Positions 20,035-30,073 of a DNA stretch of 64,000 nt are shown here, one piece after another. The first letter of the stretch is position 1; every line of letters begins with the position of its first letter. Position numbers and translations under genes: made by a program. Below the pieces are notes generated by a model, which searched no databases, was not told the DNA's origin, and saw nothing but the letters and a program-made list of their open reading frames with translations. The stretch comes from Sesamum alatum. Lineage: Eukaryota; Streptophyta; Magnoliopsida; Lamiales; Pedaliaceae. The stretch covers positions 1,922,001 through 1,986,000 of the forward strand of contig JACGWO010000007.1 in NCBI GenBank assembly GCA_034509735.1. The letters are read 5' to 3'.

Positions 20035-21740
20035 TTAAATTGCATCATGCCAGGTCCACGACGCCCCTTTAATCTGCAAAATGGAAGAAAATTGAGCATC
20101 ATTTTTCAGATATCTTGCGCATAAAATTTCACACCAAAGCTTGTTTGATTTCATAAAAATATTCCACGATATCTTGAAAACCAGCGCTTTATTGAAATCA
20201 TTTAATCTTTGGAATCCCAGGCCACCCAAGTGCTTCGGTTGACAGATAGCATGCCAAGATCGGAAGGCGAGGAAGTGACTGTTGTTGTTGGATGTTTCAA
20301 CTTTCCACCAAAATCTCCTCACAATTGAGTCCATCTTTTTACAAACGGTCTTTGGGAGGAGGAAGGAGGACATTTGATAAACTGGGATTGATTGTGCAAC
20401 AATTTTAATGAGGACCATTTTACCCGAGTTAGAGAGGTGTTTGGCCTTTCAGAGTAAGAGCTTGTTTTTAAGTTTCTCCACCAATTCGTTAAACGCTTGA
20501 CTTCTCGAGGGAGGTTTACAAAATGGAGGCCCAAGTGCTTAATGCGATGGTTATATACGGACATCTGAAGGATCTCCAGGATCTCTCTTTTGCGTGTGGC
20601 TGAAACATTTGGACTGAAATGAATGTCTGATTTTCTGTTATTTGCAATTTGGTTGGTCCATCTCGCAAACTTGTCCAAGCACTCTCTAACTGTCTGTGCA
20701 TCCTTAGTTTTAGCCCTGCAGAAACTGGTGAGGTCATCAACATACAGTAAGTGAGAAACTGGAGGAGCATTGCGGCAGACTTTAATGCCTGATATGTTCC
20801 CTCGTGCCTCCTCATTCAAGAGGATTCGGGAAAGAACTTCAGCATATAAAATGAAAAGGTAGGGTGAGATTGGATCTCCCTATCTAATGCCTCTGCCCGG
20901 TTTGAAGCATCCAAATGGAGCTCCATTGACAAGGATGGAGGAGCTCGTTCTGGTGGTGCACTAGTTCACTCTGTCAACAAACTCATCACAGAAACTGACA
21001 CTTTTCAAAATGAAAGACAAAAATGACCATTCAACACGATCATATGCTTTGGTTAGATCAATTTTAATGGCCATTTAACCTTTTTTTCCTTTTCTTTGGT
21101 AAATATAATGCATGATCTCTTGAAAAATGATAGAGTTGTCGTTGATGTTCCTACCGGGGACAAAGGCCATTTGAAAAGGGGATATGATGCTTTGGAGAAG
21201 GGGTTTGATTCGGTTAGCCAAGATTTTGGAAATGACTTTATACGTGGTCTTACATAGGCTAAACGGTCCATATTGGTTAGGGCTTTTTGGAATGAGTGTG
21301 ATAAACGTGTGATTGAGAGCCGGGGGAAGGTGGCCACTGCAAAAGAAGTGTCTTGTGGCTGAAATGACGAGGTCTCCAACAATATGCCAATTTTTTTTTA
21401 AAAAGTTGGGGGGAAACCGTTTGATCCCGGGCTATTGAAGGGGGCCATTTCAAAAATGGTATTTTTAATCTCTTCCGGGGACGGTGGTTGACAAATATCC
21501 TGGTTGTCAGTTGCAGAGATTAAGCTAGGGAGTAGTTCGCAACATGGGTCAGAATTCCCGATTCAAAAAGATTTGTGTAAAAATCAGTAAACTCCTTACC
21601 AATTTGCTCCCACTCAGTGACAGCATTACCTGAAGATGTTCGGATGGAGTGTATAAAGTTGGCTCGCGATTGTAGGACCGCCATGAGATGGAAGAATTTA
21701 GTGTTAGCGTCCCCTTCTTCAAGCCATCTTTATTTCACCT
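20035..21740 (-). pseudogene. LINE reverse transcriptase, broken
   Basis: Recognisable pieces lie in several frames: a segment with SNLGKMVLIK-like to PKHLGGLGFQRL (20035-20440), the catalytic SHLLYVDDLTSFC (near 20740) and an FVPGR-like N-terminal part (near 21150). In-frame stops fall at about 20881 (where Gln is expected before GDP) and 20960. The catalytic box reads YVDD where most plant LINEs have FADD. Confidence 0.75.
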
Positions 21741-21747
21741 TTTGTTT

Positions 21748-22644
21748 TCATTTGGTTTCTAGCCTTCTTAGTTGCTCGTCAAGCTCACATTGGAGGTTCT
21801 CCTCTAATTCCAGGATTTCAGCCGTTTGGTCTCCTCCTTGGATTTCCTCGATTTTTCGTTTGATAAATGTAATCTGGTCATGGCACCATCCGAAGGACTG
21901 TTTATTCCATTTCCTCGATTCCGACCGCAACAACCTGAGCTTAGTATGGAGACTAGAGAGAGGGGAACCTGCACACTCATTCAACCAAACATCAGCAACA
22001 ACATTTTCACATGAGTAATCTCTATACCACATCTCCTCAAAATAGAATGGTCTCGGTTTTTTTATTAGGTTAGGGTGAGTGTCAAGCAGTAACGGACAAT
22101 AGTCCGATGCAATTGTGGGAAGATGGAGGACAAAAGCGTTAGGATAAAGTAGGCACCACTCAGAATTAGCCACACCTCTATCAAGTCTAGAACAAATATT
22201 GGCAAAGCCAGGGCGTTTGTTTGTCCAGGTGTATTTATTACCAGTATATCCCAAGTCAATTAGGCAGCAACTCTCAAGTTCAGTGTCAAGAGGATTTCTA
22301 GAGGCAAAAGGCTTACCACCTCTTTTCTCATCTTGAGACAGGAAGAGGGGTTTTAGAATAGACTCGGAAGGGCAGTGAACCCCTGTAAACTGCCAATGAC
22401 GATTTTCAGCATTTAGAAAGATTAGGGCATTTATCATCCAAGAGTTCTCAAAAGTGATGTTGATATCAAGGCTGGGGGTCCATGCCAAGCATAATCCCCC
22501 AGCTTTATTAACAGAAGGTACAATGTGAAAATAGCGCAAATTAGACAGAAGAAAGATGGAAGAAAGCTTATCGGTGTGTTTGGTTTTCACTTCACAGAGA
22601 AAAACGAGGTCGGGTTTGTGAGTTTTGAGGATGTCCCTTAGCAT
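21748..22644 (-). pseudogene. LINE endonuclease domain, partial
   Basis: An open frame of 298 codons starting MLRDILKTHKPDLVFLCEVK. It holds the metal-binding Glu of the CEVK segment, TWTNKRPG and the C-terminal SDYCPLLLD, where the Asp (and usually His) of the active site lies. The beginning of the domain is missing, and so is the GDFN box that should stand before EKRGG: the protein jumps from the FTGVHCPSES region to DEKRGG. It cannot be a working nuclease. Confidence 0.8.
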
Positions 22645-22669
22645 TCTCCGGAGACGGAACTTATAAAAA

Positions 22670-22915
22670 AAAAAACTAAATTTAAGGCCTCGGGATATGT
22701 GGCACTTTCATTTTATAGTATTAGCTACGGAAATAGAGACGGAAATTGTATTATTTTAGTGGAATAATATATCCGTCTTTAAATCCGTCTCTCAAATAAA
22801 CTTTATACAAATTTATTTGAAAATAAAAATTTCTGTCTCTAATTCCGTCTCTGATATAGACGGATTTAATTCCGTGGCTAATTTTTCGTCTCTGATACCC
22901 TGTTTTCTTGTAGTG
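22670..22915. mobile_element. Right end of a CACTA transposon
   Basis: It ends TTTTCTTGTAGTG, the exact complement of the CACTACAAGAAAA terminus. Inside are several copies of CCGTCTCT / AGAGACGG in both directions, typical subterminal repeats. The left terminus was not found; the LINE lies where it might have been, so the LINE may have entered this element. Confidence 0.6.
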
Positions 22916-22989
22916 CCTTGCCGCCGGCCGGGCTAACCCAGGCAATTCCAAGAGAGGATCTTCATTGTGATCACTCCCGTGACCCCTTC

Positions 22990-23480
22990 GGGTCCTCGAA
23001 GAAGTTGAAATTTTGTAATTATGTGGTTAATGAGCTCTCCTTCGAGGTTTAGTGTAATATACGTAAATTTCATACGGTGTGAAAAGTTACATTTAGTATC
23101 ATTCTGTCCAATAAGTAGAGTTATTAGTAAAATTCATAGAATTTGCTGACATCAACAAAAAAATCGAATGAAAAACCATATTTACCCCTAGATTAAGTTA
23201 CAAACTTAGTGTAGGACAAATAAATTTTTTTTATATCAAACTACCCTTATAAAGATGAAGATATACTTACTCACATGCATTAGCATGTGACTATGTATAA
23301 GGGTAGTTTAGTTAAAAAATAAGATTTGTTTGACCTGCAAGAAGTTAATCGGGGATAAATATAAATTTTCATTCAATTTTTTTGCTGATATCAACAAATT
23401 TGATAAATTCTAGTTAACAGATAGCTCTATTTGTTGGATAGAAACAAACATCATGAGTACTAGATAAAACAAACAAACAA
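22990..23480. mobile_element. Foldback MITE, GGTTTGGTGTAATTACA family (second copy)
   Basis: Matches 3992-4545 in both arms (TTCGAGGTTTAGTGTAAT, ATAAGGGTAGTTTAGTTA, CTCTATTTGTTGGATAGAAA). It abuts a third copy at 23489-24065. Confidence 0.55.
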
Positions 23481-23488
23481 AAAATTGG

Positions 23489-23597
23489 ATAATTACACCG
23501 TCCTCCTTTGAGGTTTTGTGTAATTACACGTAAAGTTCATGTGGTCTGAGAACTTACAATTAGTATCCTTAATATTTATTTTTATCCAATAAATAGA

Positions 23598-23677
<80 letters not shown>

Positions 23678-24065
23678 AATTCATGGAATTCGTTGACATA
23701 ACAAAAAAGTCAAATGAAAAACCATACTTAACCCCGATTAAGTTACAAAATTATTATAGGTCAAACAAATCTTTTCATATCAAACTACCTTTCTAAGAGT
23801 GAAAACGTACTTCCTCACATGCATTAGCGTGCGAATATGTATAAGGGTAGTCTAGTTAGAAAAGATTTATTTGACCTGAAATAAGTCAATCGAGGGTAAA
23901 TATAAATTTTTATTCAATTTTTTTTATTATATCAGCAAATTTCATAAATTTTTTATTAACGGATAAATTTATTTATTGAATGGAAACAAACATCTTGGGT
24001 ACCAGATATATGTTCCCAAATAACAATTACACCAAATCTCATAGTAGTAAAGTGTAAATATCCCA
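23489..24065. mobile_element. Foldback MITE, GGTTTGGTGTAATTACA family (third copy), with microsatellite
   Basis: Begins GGATAATTACACCGTCCTCC and ends AGTAAAGTGTAAATATCCC. Its left arm contains a long ATT repeat (23598-23676) where relatives have a short AATTATTATTAAAAT-type word, so the repeat probably grew from that seed. Confidence 0.6.
23598..23676. repeat. (ATT)n microsatellite, about 26 units
   Basis: An uninterrupted ATT tract of about 79 bases. On the minus strand it reads as an Asn run; that frame is not a gene. Confidence 0.95.
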
Positions 24066-24490
24066 ATATAAAAAATCTACAAAGAATGCCGAACCTCACA
24101 TCAAAAAAAGGTCGACAGCAACAAGCACAATTTTTATATATACGTGTAATTATATCAAATCACATGCGTCCCTCTGTTGATTTTTTTTGTAAAGAAAGTA
24201 GGAATGTAAATTTGTAATTAATTAGGAAAGGTAGAAACTAACAAAACAAAGTGGGCACTAAAGATTGTATGTCGCATAGATCGTAGCTGTTGCTAGTGAA
24301 AAAATTAGATATGAAGGGTGGGGAGACAGCTGCGTTCTTAGCCGAAAAAAAACAATAAAGGCAGAATTAAATCAATGACTTTTCTTATAATTAATTATTA
24401 CTTGTAAGTTTGGCATATCCTATGTATATGCATAATTTCTGAAAAGTATTTAATATTAAATATTTTTTATAAAGTATATTATTTAGTTTT
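24066..24490. other. Intergenic, nothing recognised
   Basis: AT-rich sequence without open frames, inverted repeats or homology to other parts of the window that I can see. Confidence 0.4.
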
Positions 24491-24495
24491 TGTAT

Positions 24496-24992
24496 TGATG
24501 GGGGTACAACCCAATAAATGATAAAAAAGACTAAAATGCCCTCAAAAGGGCCCCAGAACCATGAAGAATGCAGTGGACCCTCGCACAAGCTGGACGATCC
24601 GGATCCAGCGATCCGACCCGAATTAACGACCCGGCTCGTACTAGAGGCCAGGTGTCCAGATATAGACCTTTGATGCTAAAATATATCAGATGGAAGATAC
24701 GAGGCCACGTGGACCGTACATGTATGGACATTTGGTGTTATAAATATGTCTACCCCACCGCATTTAAGGTAAGTTATTTTCATAGTATTCGACCAGATAT
24801 TTCTACCAGATCGCCATATATCCATCTCGACCAGTGTCTGACTTAAGCATCGGAGGGTCTACGTCGGGGACACTCCCGGCTAGTCTCACGTGCTTGTTTC
24901 TTCTCAGGTTACTTGTCTGGGAGCTTACGAGATCGAGCTCGAGGGTATCAAATTAAGGAGAACGTGGGAGATCAAGTAGGCGACCTGGAACA
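24496..24992 (+). mobile_element. Solo LTR with exact 5-bp target duplication
   Basis: A 497-base block, GC-richer than its surroundings, starting TGATGGGGGTACAA and ending CCTGGAACA, so with TG...CA ends. TGTAT flanks both sides (24491-24495 and 24993-24997). It contains a TATA box (TTATAAATA near 24738), and downstream GACTTAAGCATCGGAGGGTC, a word I associate with LTRs of plant Ty3/Gypsy-type elements. No primer-binding site or internal domain follows, as expected after LTR-LTR recombination. Orientation is inferred from the TATA box. Confidence 0.8.
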
Positions 24993-25214
24993 TGTATAGT
25001 TAAAAATTACCTAAAATAAGATAAATGCATGGGGAAAAAAAACTACCAAAGGTAGTTATGAATGATCATGGGGAAGTTAAAAATAATTCATTTATTTATT
25101 TATTTTAAAAAAATGGCAGACCAAATTAATTTGGACATCAAAAGGGCCCTATTCAATAATAATATAGTATAGATAATTAAAGTAGAAAAAATTGTGATAA
25201 ATAATAATTATTTA

Positions 25215-26601
25215 TTATTTGGGACAAAAAGGACACCGTCGCAAAAAGGCATTTCAAAAAATATTTCTGACGAAAATGCATTTCTATCGAAAAATTTGTA
25301 ATGGAGTTTTTGAATCCCCACGTACGGTCCATTAATGCCGTCAGAAAATTCGTCCATAGAACAAAAATATATTATTTTATTTCGAACAAAATTTGGGATG
25401 GATTTTGAAATGAAAATTGAGGATTTACGATGAATTTTGAATAGAAAATTTTATATATCGTTGTTGGAACATCCGTCGGAAATTTTGTCAGAAAGTTGGT
25501 CGGAAAAATTGTGACGAATATCTTATCGTCGGAAACTGTCCCAAATTATTTTGAGAATTGAAAAGAATTAGGTACAAAATATAGACCAAAATGATCACAA
25601 TTTCGTCCCAAAAATATTCTGTGTAATTTGCGTTGGTTGTCATCCCAAAATCCATCCCAATTTAGTATAAGTCGTAATATGTGATTACAACGATATTTTC
25701 GACAGTTTTCATCTCAAAATCCATCACAAAATTATAGTATTTTTTGGGACAAATTTTTTTGAATTTCGTTTAAATTTAAAATTCCCTCTTTTTGGCATCT
25801 CCCCCAAGTATGAATATTTTCGGATGGATTTTTGGACGAATTTTTTGATGAAATATAGCAATTAGACCATTCCCGACGGGTTTTTGGGACAACTTTGGGA
25901 CAGACTTTCCGACACTAATACTTCGAAAATTCTTTTTGGTATCTTACCATAGCAACAAATTATCAAGTGGTCAGAATTCCGTCAGAGATTTTCGATGGCC
26001 AGAACTCCATCAGAAATTCTGTCCCAAGTTTGAAAAACAAAAAAATTCCGACCAACTTTCCAACGATTAGCAACGGACACATTTTCACGTCCTATTTTCT
26101 GATGGAATTTGCAACGACCTTGTCTTTTTTCCAACAGTTTGAGCAATTCCTCTGTCTATTGAAGGAATTCGTCGAAAATTACTAAAATTCGTCACAAAAC
26201 AGACGGAATTTGGGACAGATTTTGTGATAATTTTCGACTGTCCCAAATTCACTAGAAAAAACTTAACATTTAACCATGGCTAGTTTTCATGGTTAAAAAC
26301 AAATAGCCATGGTGAATAGTCATTCACCACGGTCATACAACGGTTGTTGGCCGTGGTATTTGCGAGTGTGGCTAAAATATTTATCATAGCTAAAAGTCAT
26401 GGCAAAAACATTTGCTATGGCTCATAACCATGGCAAAAAGAGTTTTATGGTGGATAATCTAGGTTTTTACAACGGTTTCTGCTCAACTATAGTTAATAAT
26501 AATTATTTACCATGATTTTAGTCCGCAGCCAATAAATTTGTAGCCAATAGTGAATTTTCTTCTAGTGATTTCTGTCCCAATAAAATGATTTTTTTGTAGT
26601 G
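25215..26601. mobile_element. Probable CACTA element with GTCGGAAATT / GGGACAAA repeats
   Basis: For over 1 kb the sequence repeats words such as TTTTGGGACA, CCGTCGGAAAT, AAATTCCGTC and TCCCAAATT in both directions, like CACTA subterminal arrays. The right end TTTTTTTGTAGTG at 26601 fits a CACTA terminus. The left end was not located. No transposase frame is seen. A small element (26250-26567) is nested near the right end. Confidence 0.5.
26250..26567. mobile_element. CACTA-type MITE with 3-bp target duplication
   Basis: Left end CACTAGAAAAAAC, right end TTTTCTTCTAGTG, with ATT on both sides (26247-26249 and 26568-26570). Inside are many CCATGG / CCATGGC-type words in both orientations (AGCCATGG, CCATGGCTAG). 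It is 318 bases long and codes for nothing. Confidence 0.8.
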
Positions 26602-26639
26602 TTGATCTCTAAGTCGTAGATTTTCCTCAATAATATTGT

Positions 26640-27828
26640 GGGATAATTTCACTTTTGGTACTCCAGGTATGGCCTTATTTCACCTTTGGTACCCCCTATT
26701 TTCATGTCATCAATGTTGATACCCAACTTTTTCCTTTTTCATCGAGTTGAGTACCAAACGTTAGTTGACCGTCAGAATTAACGGTCAAACTCATTTTGGA
26801 GGGAAAATTGGTGGTTCCAAGCCTATTTAAGGACATGTTTGGCTACCATTTAATACACCACAAAAACTAGAGTTGAAATAGTAAAATTGAGAATATTTTG
26901 GCAAAAAACGAGAGGGATGAGGAGAAATTAGTTTCAATCTTACTTAAATACGAGTGCAGGTTCGTCTAATGAGAACATTTATGTGGAAAAATGTATTGTG
27001 AGTGTGGAATTAAGTTACTATTGAAGACTTCTTGGACAAAAATAAATCCCAAAAGAAAGTTTTAGACATGTCTTAATTACGGTGTCAATTTATCTTTCTC
27101 AAATTATGAACTTCATTTTCAAGCACTTTTTATTTGCTTTTGCACTTCTTCAATTCAACTTCCAAACTTTTGTCCTTGGCTTTGTTCTCATTTATTTCGT
27201 CTTCAAAATGGTTGATTTTTCTCAACAAACTAAGAATGACTTGCTTCGATCTTGGGCACATTTTCAGATCAAACCATCTAAAAACACCACAATATTCTCT
27301 TTTCTGTGACCGAAAAAATAAAATAAGAATTAATGGTAAATAATCAAAAAACACAAAATAAATAAGAATAAAAGATAAATTTACCCCATAATTAGGACAT
27401 GCCCAAACCTTCTTCCCGGATTTATTTTGGTCCAAAAAGTCTTTAATGGTAGCTTAATTCCACACTTACAATACATTTTTTTCCACATAAATGTTCTCAT
27501 TAGACGAACCCGTACTCGTATTTGAGTAAGATTCATACTGATTTCTCTTCGTCCCTCTCGTTTTTTGCCAAATATTCTCAATTTTACTATTTCCACTCTA
27601 GTTTTTGTGGTGTATTAAATGGTAGCCAAACATGTCCTTAAATAGGCTTGGAACCGCCAATTTTCCCTCCAAAATGAGTTTGACCGTTAACTCTGACGGT
27701 CAACTAACGGCTGGTACTCAGCTCGATAAAAAACGAAAAAGTTGGGTATCAATATTGATGACATGAAAATAGGAGGTACCAAAAGTGAAATAAGATCATA
27801 CTTGGGGTACCAAAAGTGAAATTATCCC
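26640..27828. mobile_element. Mutator-like foldback element carrying a zf-GRF gene fragment
   Basis: Both ends read GGGATAATTTCACTTTTGGTAC (right end as complement). TAATATTGT flanks both sides (26631-26639 and 27829-27837), an exact 9-bp target duplication. The arms (about 26640-27105 and 27362-27828) are near-identical inverted copies of some 470 bases around a 250-base loop. The inner parts of both arms and the loop encode pieces of a plant GRF-type zinc-finger protein. No transposase is coded, so movement would depend on a Mutator-type transposase elsewhere. The structure is seen directly; gene capture is inference. Confidence 0.9.
27112..27596 (-). pseudogene. Captured zf-GRF zinc-finger protein fragment
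   Basis: On the minus strand the right arm encodes MYCKCGIKLPLKTFWTK, then INPGRR, and the loop encodes EYCGVFRWFDLKMCPRSK followed by a Lys/Glu-rich coiled-coil-like tail (NHFEDEINENKAKDKSLE). This is the pattern of plant GRF zinc fingers: CxCG, then TxxNPGRRF, CxxxG, CGxFRWxD. The frame shifts right after NPGRRF, and the two parts are separated by about 75 AT-rich bases that may be an intron. The left arm carries a mirror copy on the plus strand (MYCECGIKLLLKTSWTK near 26988), with a stop where the Trp/Tyr after NPxRxF should be. Neither copy can make the full protein. The function of the family in plants is not known to me. Confidence 0.7.
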
Positions 27829-27837
27829 TAATATTGT

Positions 27838-28330
27838 TCTCTGCTCTACTCTTTACTATATAATATTTTTTTATTTTATGTTATTTCATTTTACTTTCAG
27901 GGTTCCCTGTACATAGGGTCTAAACAAGAAATAACAAAATTTCAAGTTAAATAGAATTCTCTTATTCATTTTATCGAGAATTCAACAAAGTCATATACAT
28001 GGCATATAATGCATCACATATGTATATGATAGTCCTTTCACCTCCAAATTTAAACATATTTTAATGAAACATGGACCTTATCAATTGCTTTAGACAACTT
28101 GTAGGGTATAATATTAATTGATAATCTAATTCAACAAATTTACAAATGATTACAAATGATGATTGATCACCCATGAATTATAATTCTCATTAATTACACG
28201 TGGTTTGTATATGTTGAAATGAATAGGAAATGAAATCTTTTTATAATTAGTATAGATAATCTATGTTATTTGTATCTTTCTTTTAATAATTTTACTAACT
28301 TCATAGAATCTCTGGCATTTTAATTATAAT
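27838..28330. other. Intergenic, nothing recognised
   Basis: AT-rich DNA without open frames or clear repeats. Confidence 0.4.
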
Positions 28331-28444
28331 TACTACAAGAAAATAACTCAATAGCAACGAAAAGAAATTAGCGTCGAGCCAATTAGCAAGTAAAATTATC
28401 ATTGCTAATTTACATTATATAATACAAAAAATGTACTTGATAAT

Positions 28445-29248
28445 CACTACAAGAAAATATGATATTAGTGACAAAATAATAAATGATGATTTTAAAGTTG
28501 TCATTAAAAATATATGATGAACTACAATGACTTCCCCTGAGGTTTGGCATAATTACATATACCCTCTTATTTTTTTAAAAACTACAAATACCCCCTGAGG
28601 TTTGTAATCATCTAAAAAGAACTCATTTCGATCCATTTTATAGGTGAACTTACCAAAATTCCATTATGCAAATTGAATTATTTTTAAAAAAAATTCTAAT
28701 TTTTTTTGGACAAAAAAATGCGCAGGGATAGGTTTCTTACGTTTTTTACACAGAGGAGCAATAATGTAATTTGCCTCAGCTGATTTTTCAATAATTTTTT
28801 TTAAAAAAAAAATCAAGGGTAAAATGGACCATTTTTCAGACCCTTGGTTAAAAATTAAAAACCTCAGGAGGGGTATTTGTAATTTTTGAAACAACGATGA
28901 GGTATTCATAATTATACCAAACCTCATGTGAGGTTATTGTAATTCACCCAAAAATATATATTAAGTGACAATATTTTTTATCCTGTCACTATATAATTAT
29001 TAGTGATAAAAAATGTGCATACATGAGTCACTCATTGTATTTGGTGACAACTTTGTGCATATTTTGTCACTAATTCTTGCTAATAACAACTTTTACAAAA
29101 TAATAGTAATTATTAAAATCATAAAATTCATTATTCTTACAAAATAAACATTCTTGTCACTAAATAAATATAATTCGTGACAATATTAAAATTATCAATT
29201 GAATTTTTTTATTTTTCTTAGTGGCTAATCTTCTATTTTCTTGTAATG
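28445..29248. mobile_element. Inner CACTA element of the nest
   Basis: Left end CACTACAAGAAAA, right end TTTTCTTGTAATG; AAT flanks both sides (28442-28444 and 29249-29251). Its subterminal TAGTGACAA / GTCACTAAT repeats match the element at 7128-8877, so both are one family. A third element (28505-28945) sits inside it. Confidence 0.8.
28505..28945. mobile_element. Foldback MITE, TAAATTACAGT family, innermost of the nest
   Basis: Arms begin AACTACAATGACTTCCCCTG and end TGAGGTTATTGTAATTCACC; the inner words CCTGAGGTTTGTAAT and AAAACCTCAGGAGGGG are inverted partners. Same family as 6570-6985 and 14043-14463. Confidence 0.65.
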
Positions 29249-29408
29249 AATATACAATTGGCAACAAAAATATATTTACTAACGAATTGTTTAAAATATA
29301 TATTAAATAGTGCATATTAGCAACGAAAATTTTACTTGTTAATTAGCTAGACGCTGATTTTAGTATCGAATATTTTTGTAACTATTTCGTCATTTTCTTA
29401 TAGTGAAT

Positions 29409-29992
29409 ACATATGCTTCTATCCAATCTTTAGGTAATTAATATCCAGTACGCCTTGTCATTTAACATGAAATAACGCTCACAGGTATCATTTCTGATAC
29501 CGTAACTCAGAACTATGATTCCACGAATTAGAGGGGAGGAAATTGAATTTTTTTTTTTTATCCATTTCTTAGTATCATCACATTTTTCATCTCATTAATT
29601 ACGGGATTTTCATTAATAATCCCATAAGTCACAAAAAATATCACTTGTAATTCTTTTATTAAATTCTGTTAGTATTCTAATGAAAACCAGAAGCCTAAAA
29701 GTTAACGGCTACATGTAAGTACGAAGCAATTTCTGCCAAACTACTAACGAAATTGATGAAATGACTAAAAGTAAAAAATTTTATAATTTATGAGATTATT
29801 AATAAGAATCACATAACTAATGGGACAAAAAATATATTGTATGAGACAAAAAATATTATTTTCCAGTTAGTAACATTTGCAACCAAAGAGTTTTTCTTTG
29901 TGGAATTATGGCAAACTACATTAAGGCTTAAGCTTAGGTAAACTGGTCCTTAATCCTACATCTAGGCCATTCATTTTCCCTCACTAATTCCT

Positions 29993-30027
<35 letters not shown>

Positions 30028-30073
30028 ACCAAATGTTCATACTCCAACCACTCTCTTCAGGCTGTTCAATCCT
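29409..30073. other. Upstream region of decarboxylase copy D
   Basis: No gene is seen. Bases 29545-29875 form a weak foldback (GGGATTTTCATTAATAATCCC near the left, GAGATTATTAATAAGAATC near the right, and GGGACAAAAAATAT), probably another MITE. An (AT)n tract fills 29994-30022 about 50 bases before the ATG; it could supply a TATA region for copy D. Confidence 0.45.

Larger units (their letters stand above)
18652..22665 (-). mobile_element. Degenerate LINE (non-LTR retrotransposon), 5'-truncated
   Basis: Read on the minus strand it runs, in order: an AP-endonuclease-like domain (22644-21748), reverse transcriptase (about 21740-20035), a zinc-binding RT C-terminal region (20016-19444), an RNase H domain (19387-18701), then a poly-A tail seen as 16 T at 18652-18667. 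The order and the terminal RNase H are those of plant L1-type LINEs. In-frame stops and frame changes in the RT make it inactive. The 5' end is inside the endonuclease, as is usual for truncated LINEs. I found no convincing target duplication. Confidence 0.85.
28331..29405. mobile_element. Outer CACTA element of a three-level nest
   Basis: Left end TACTACAAGAAAATAAC, right end TTTTCTTATAGTG, both with one or two changes from the CACTA consensus; AAT flanks both sides (28328-28330 and 29406-29408). Subterminal TTAGCAA / TTGCTAAT repeats differ from those of the inner element, so it is another family. It is interrupted at 28445 by the inner element. Confidence 0.75.

Noticed and set aside
20720..20760. 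YVDD box as a sign of a retrovirus-like or Copia element
   Set aside because: Order and type of the domains (endonuclease, RT, terminal RNase H, poly-A) are those of a LINE, and no integrase, protease or LTR is present.
22700..22720. TTTATAGTA at both sides of the LINE as its target duplication
   Set aside because: The two words lie 30-40 bases away from the element's ends, so the match is probably chance.
23493..23699. Minus-strand frame with a long Asn run
   Set aside because: It is the translated ATT microsatellite inside a MITE.
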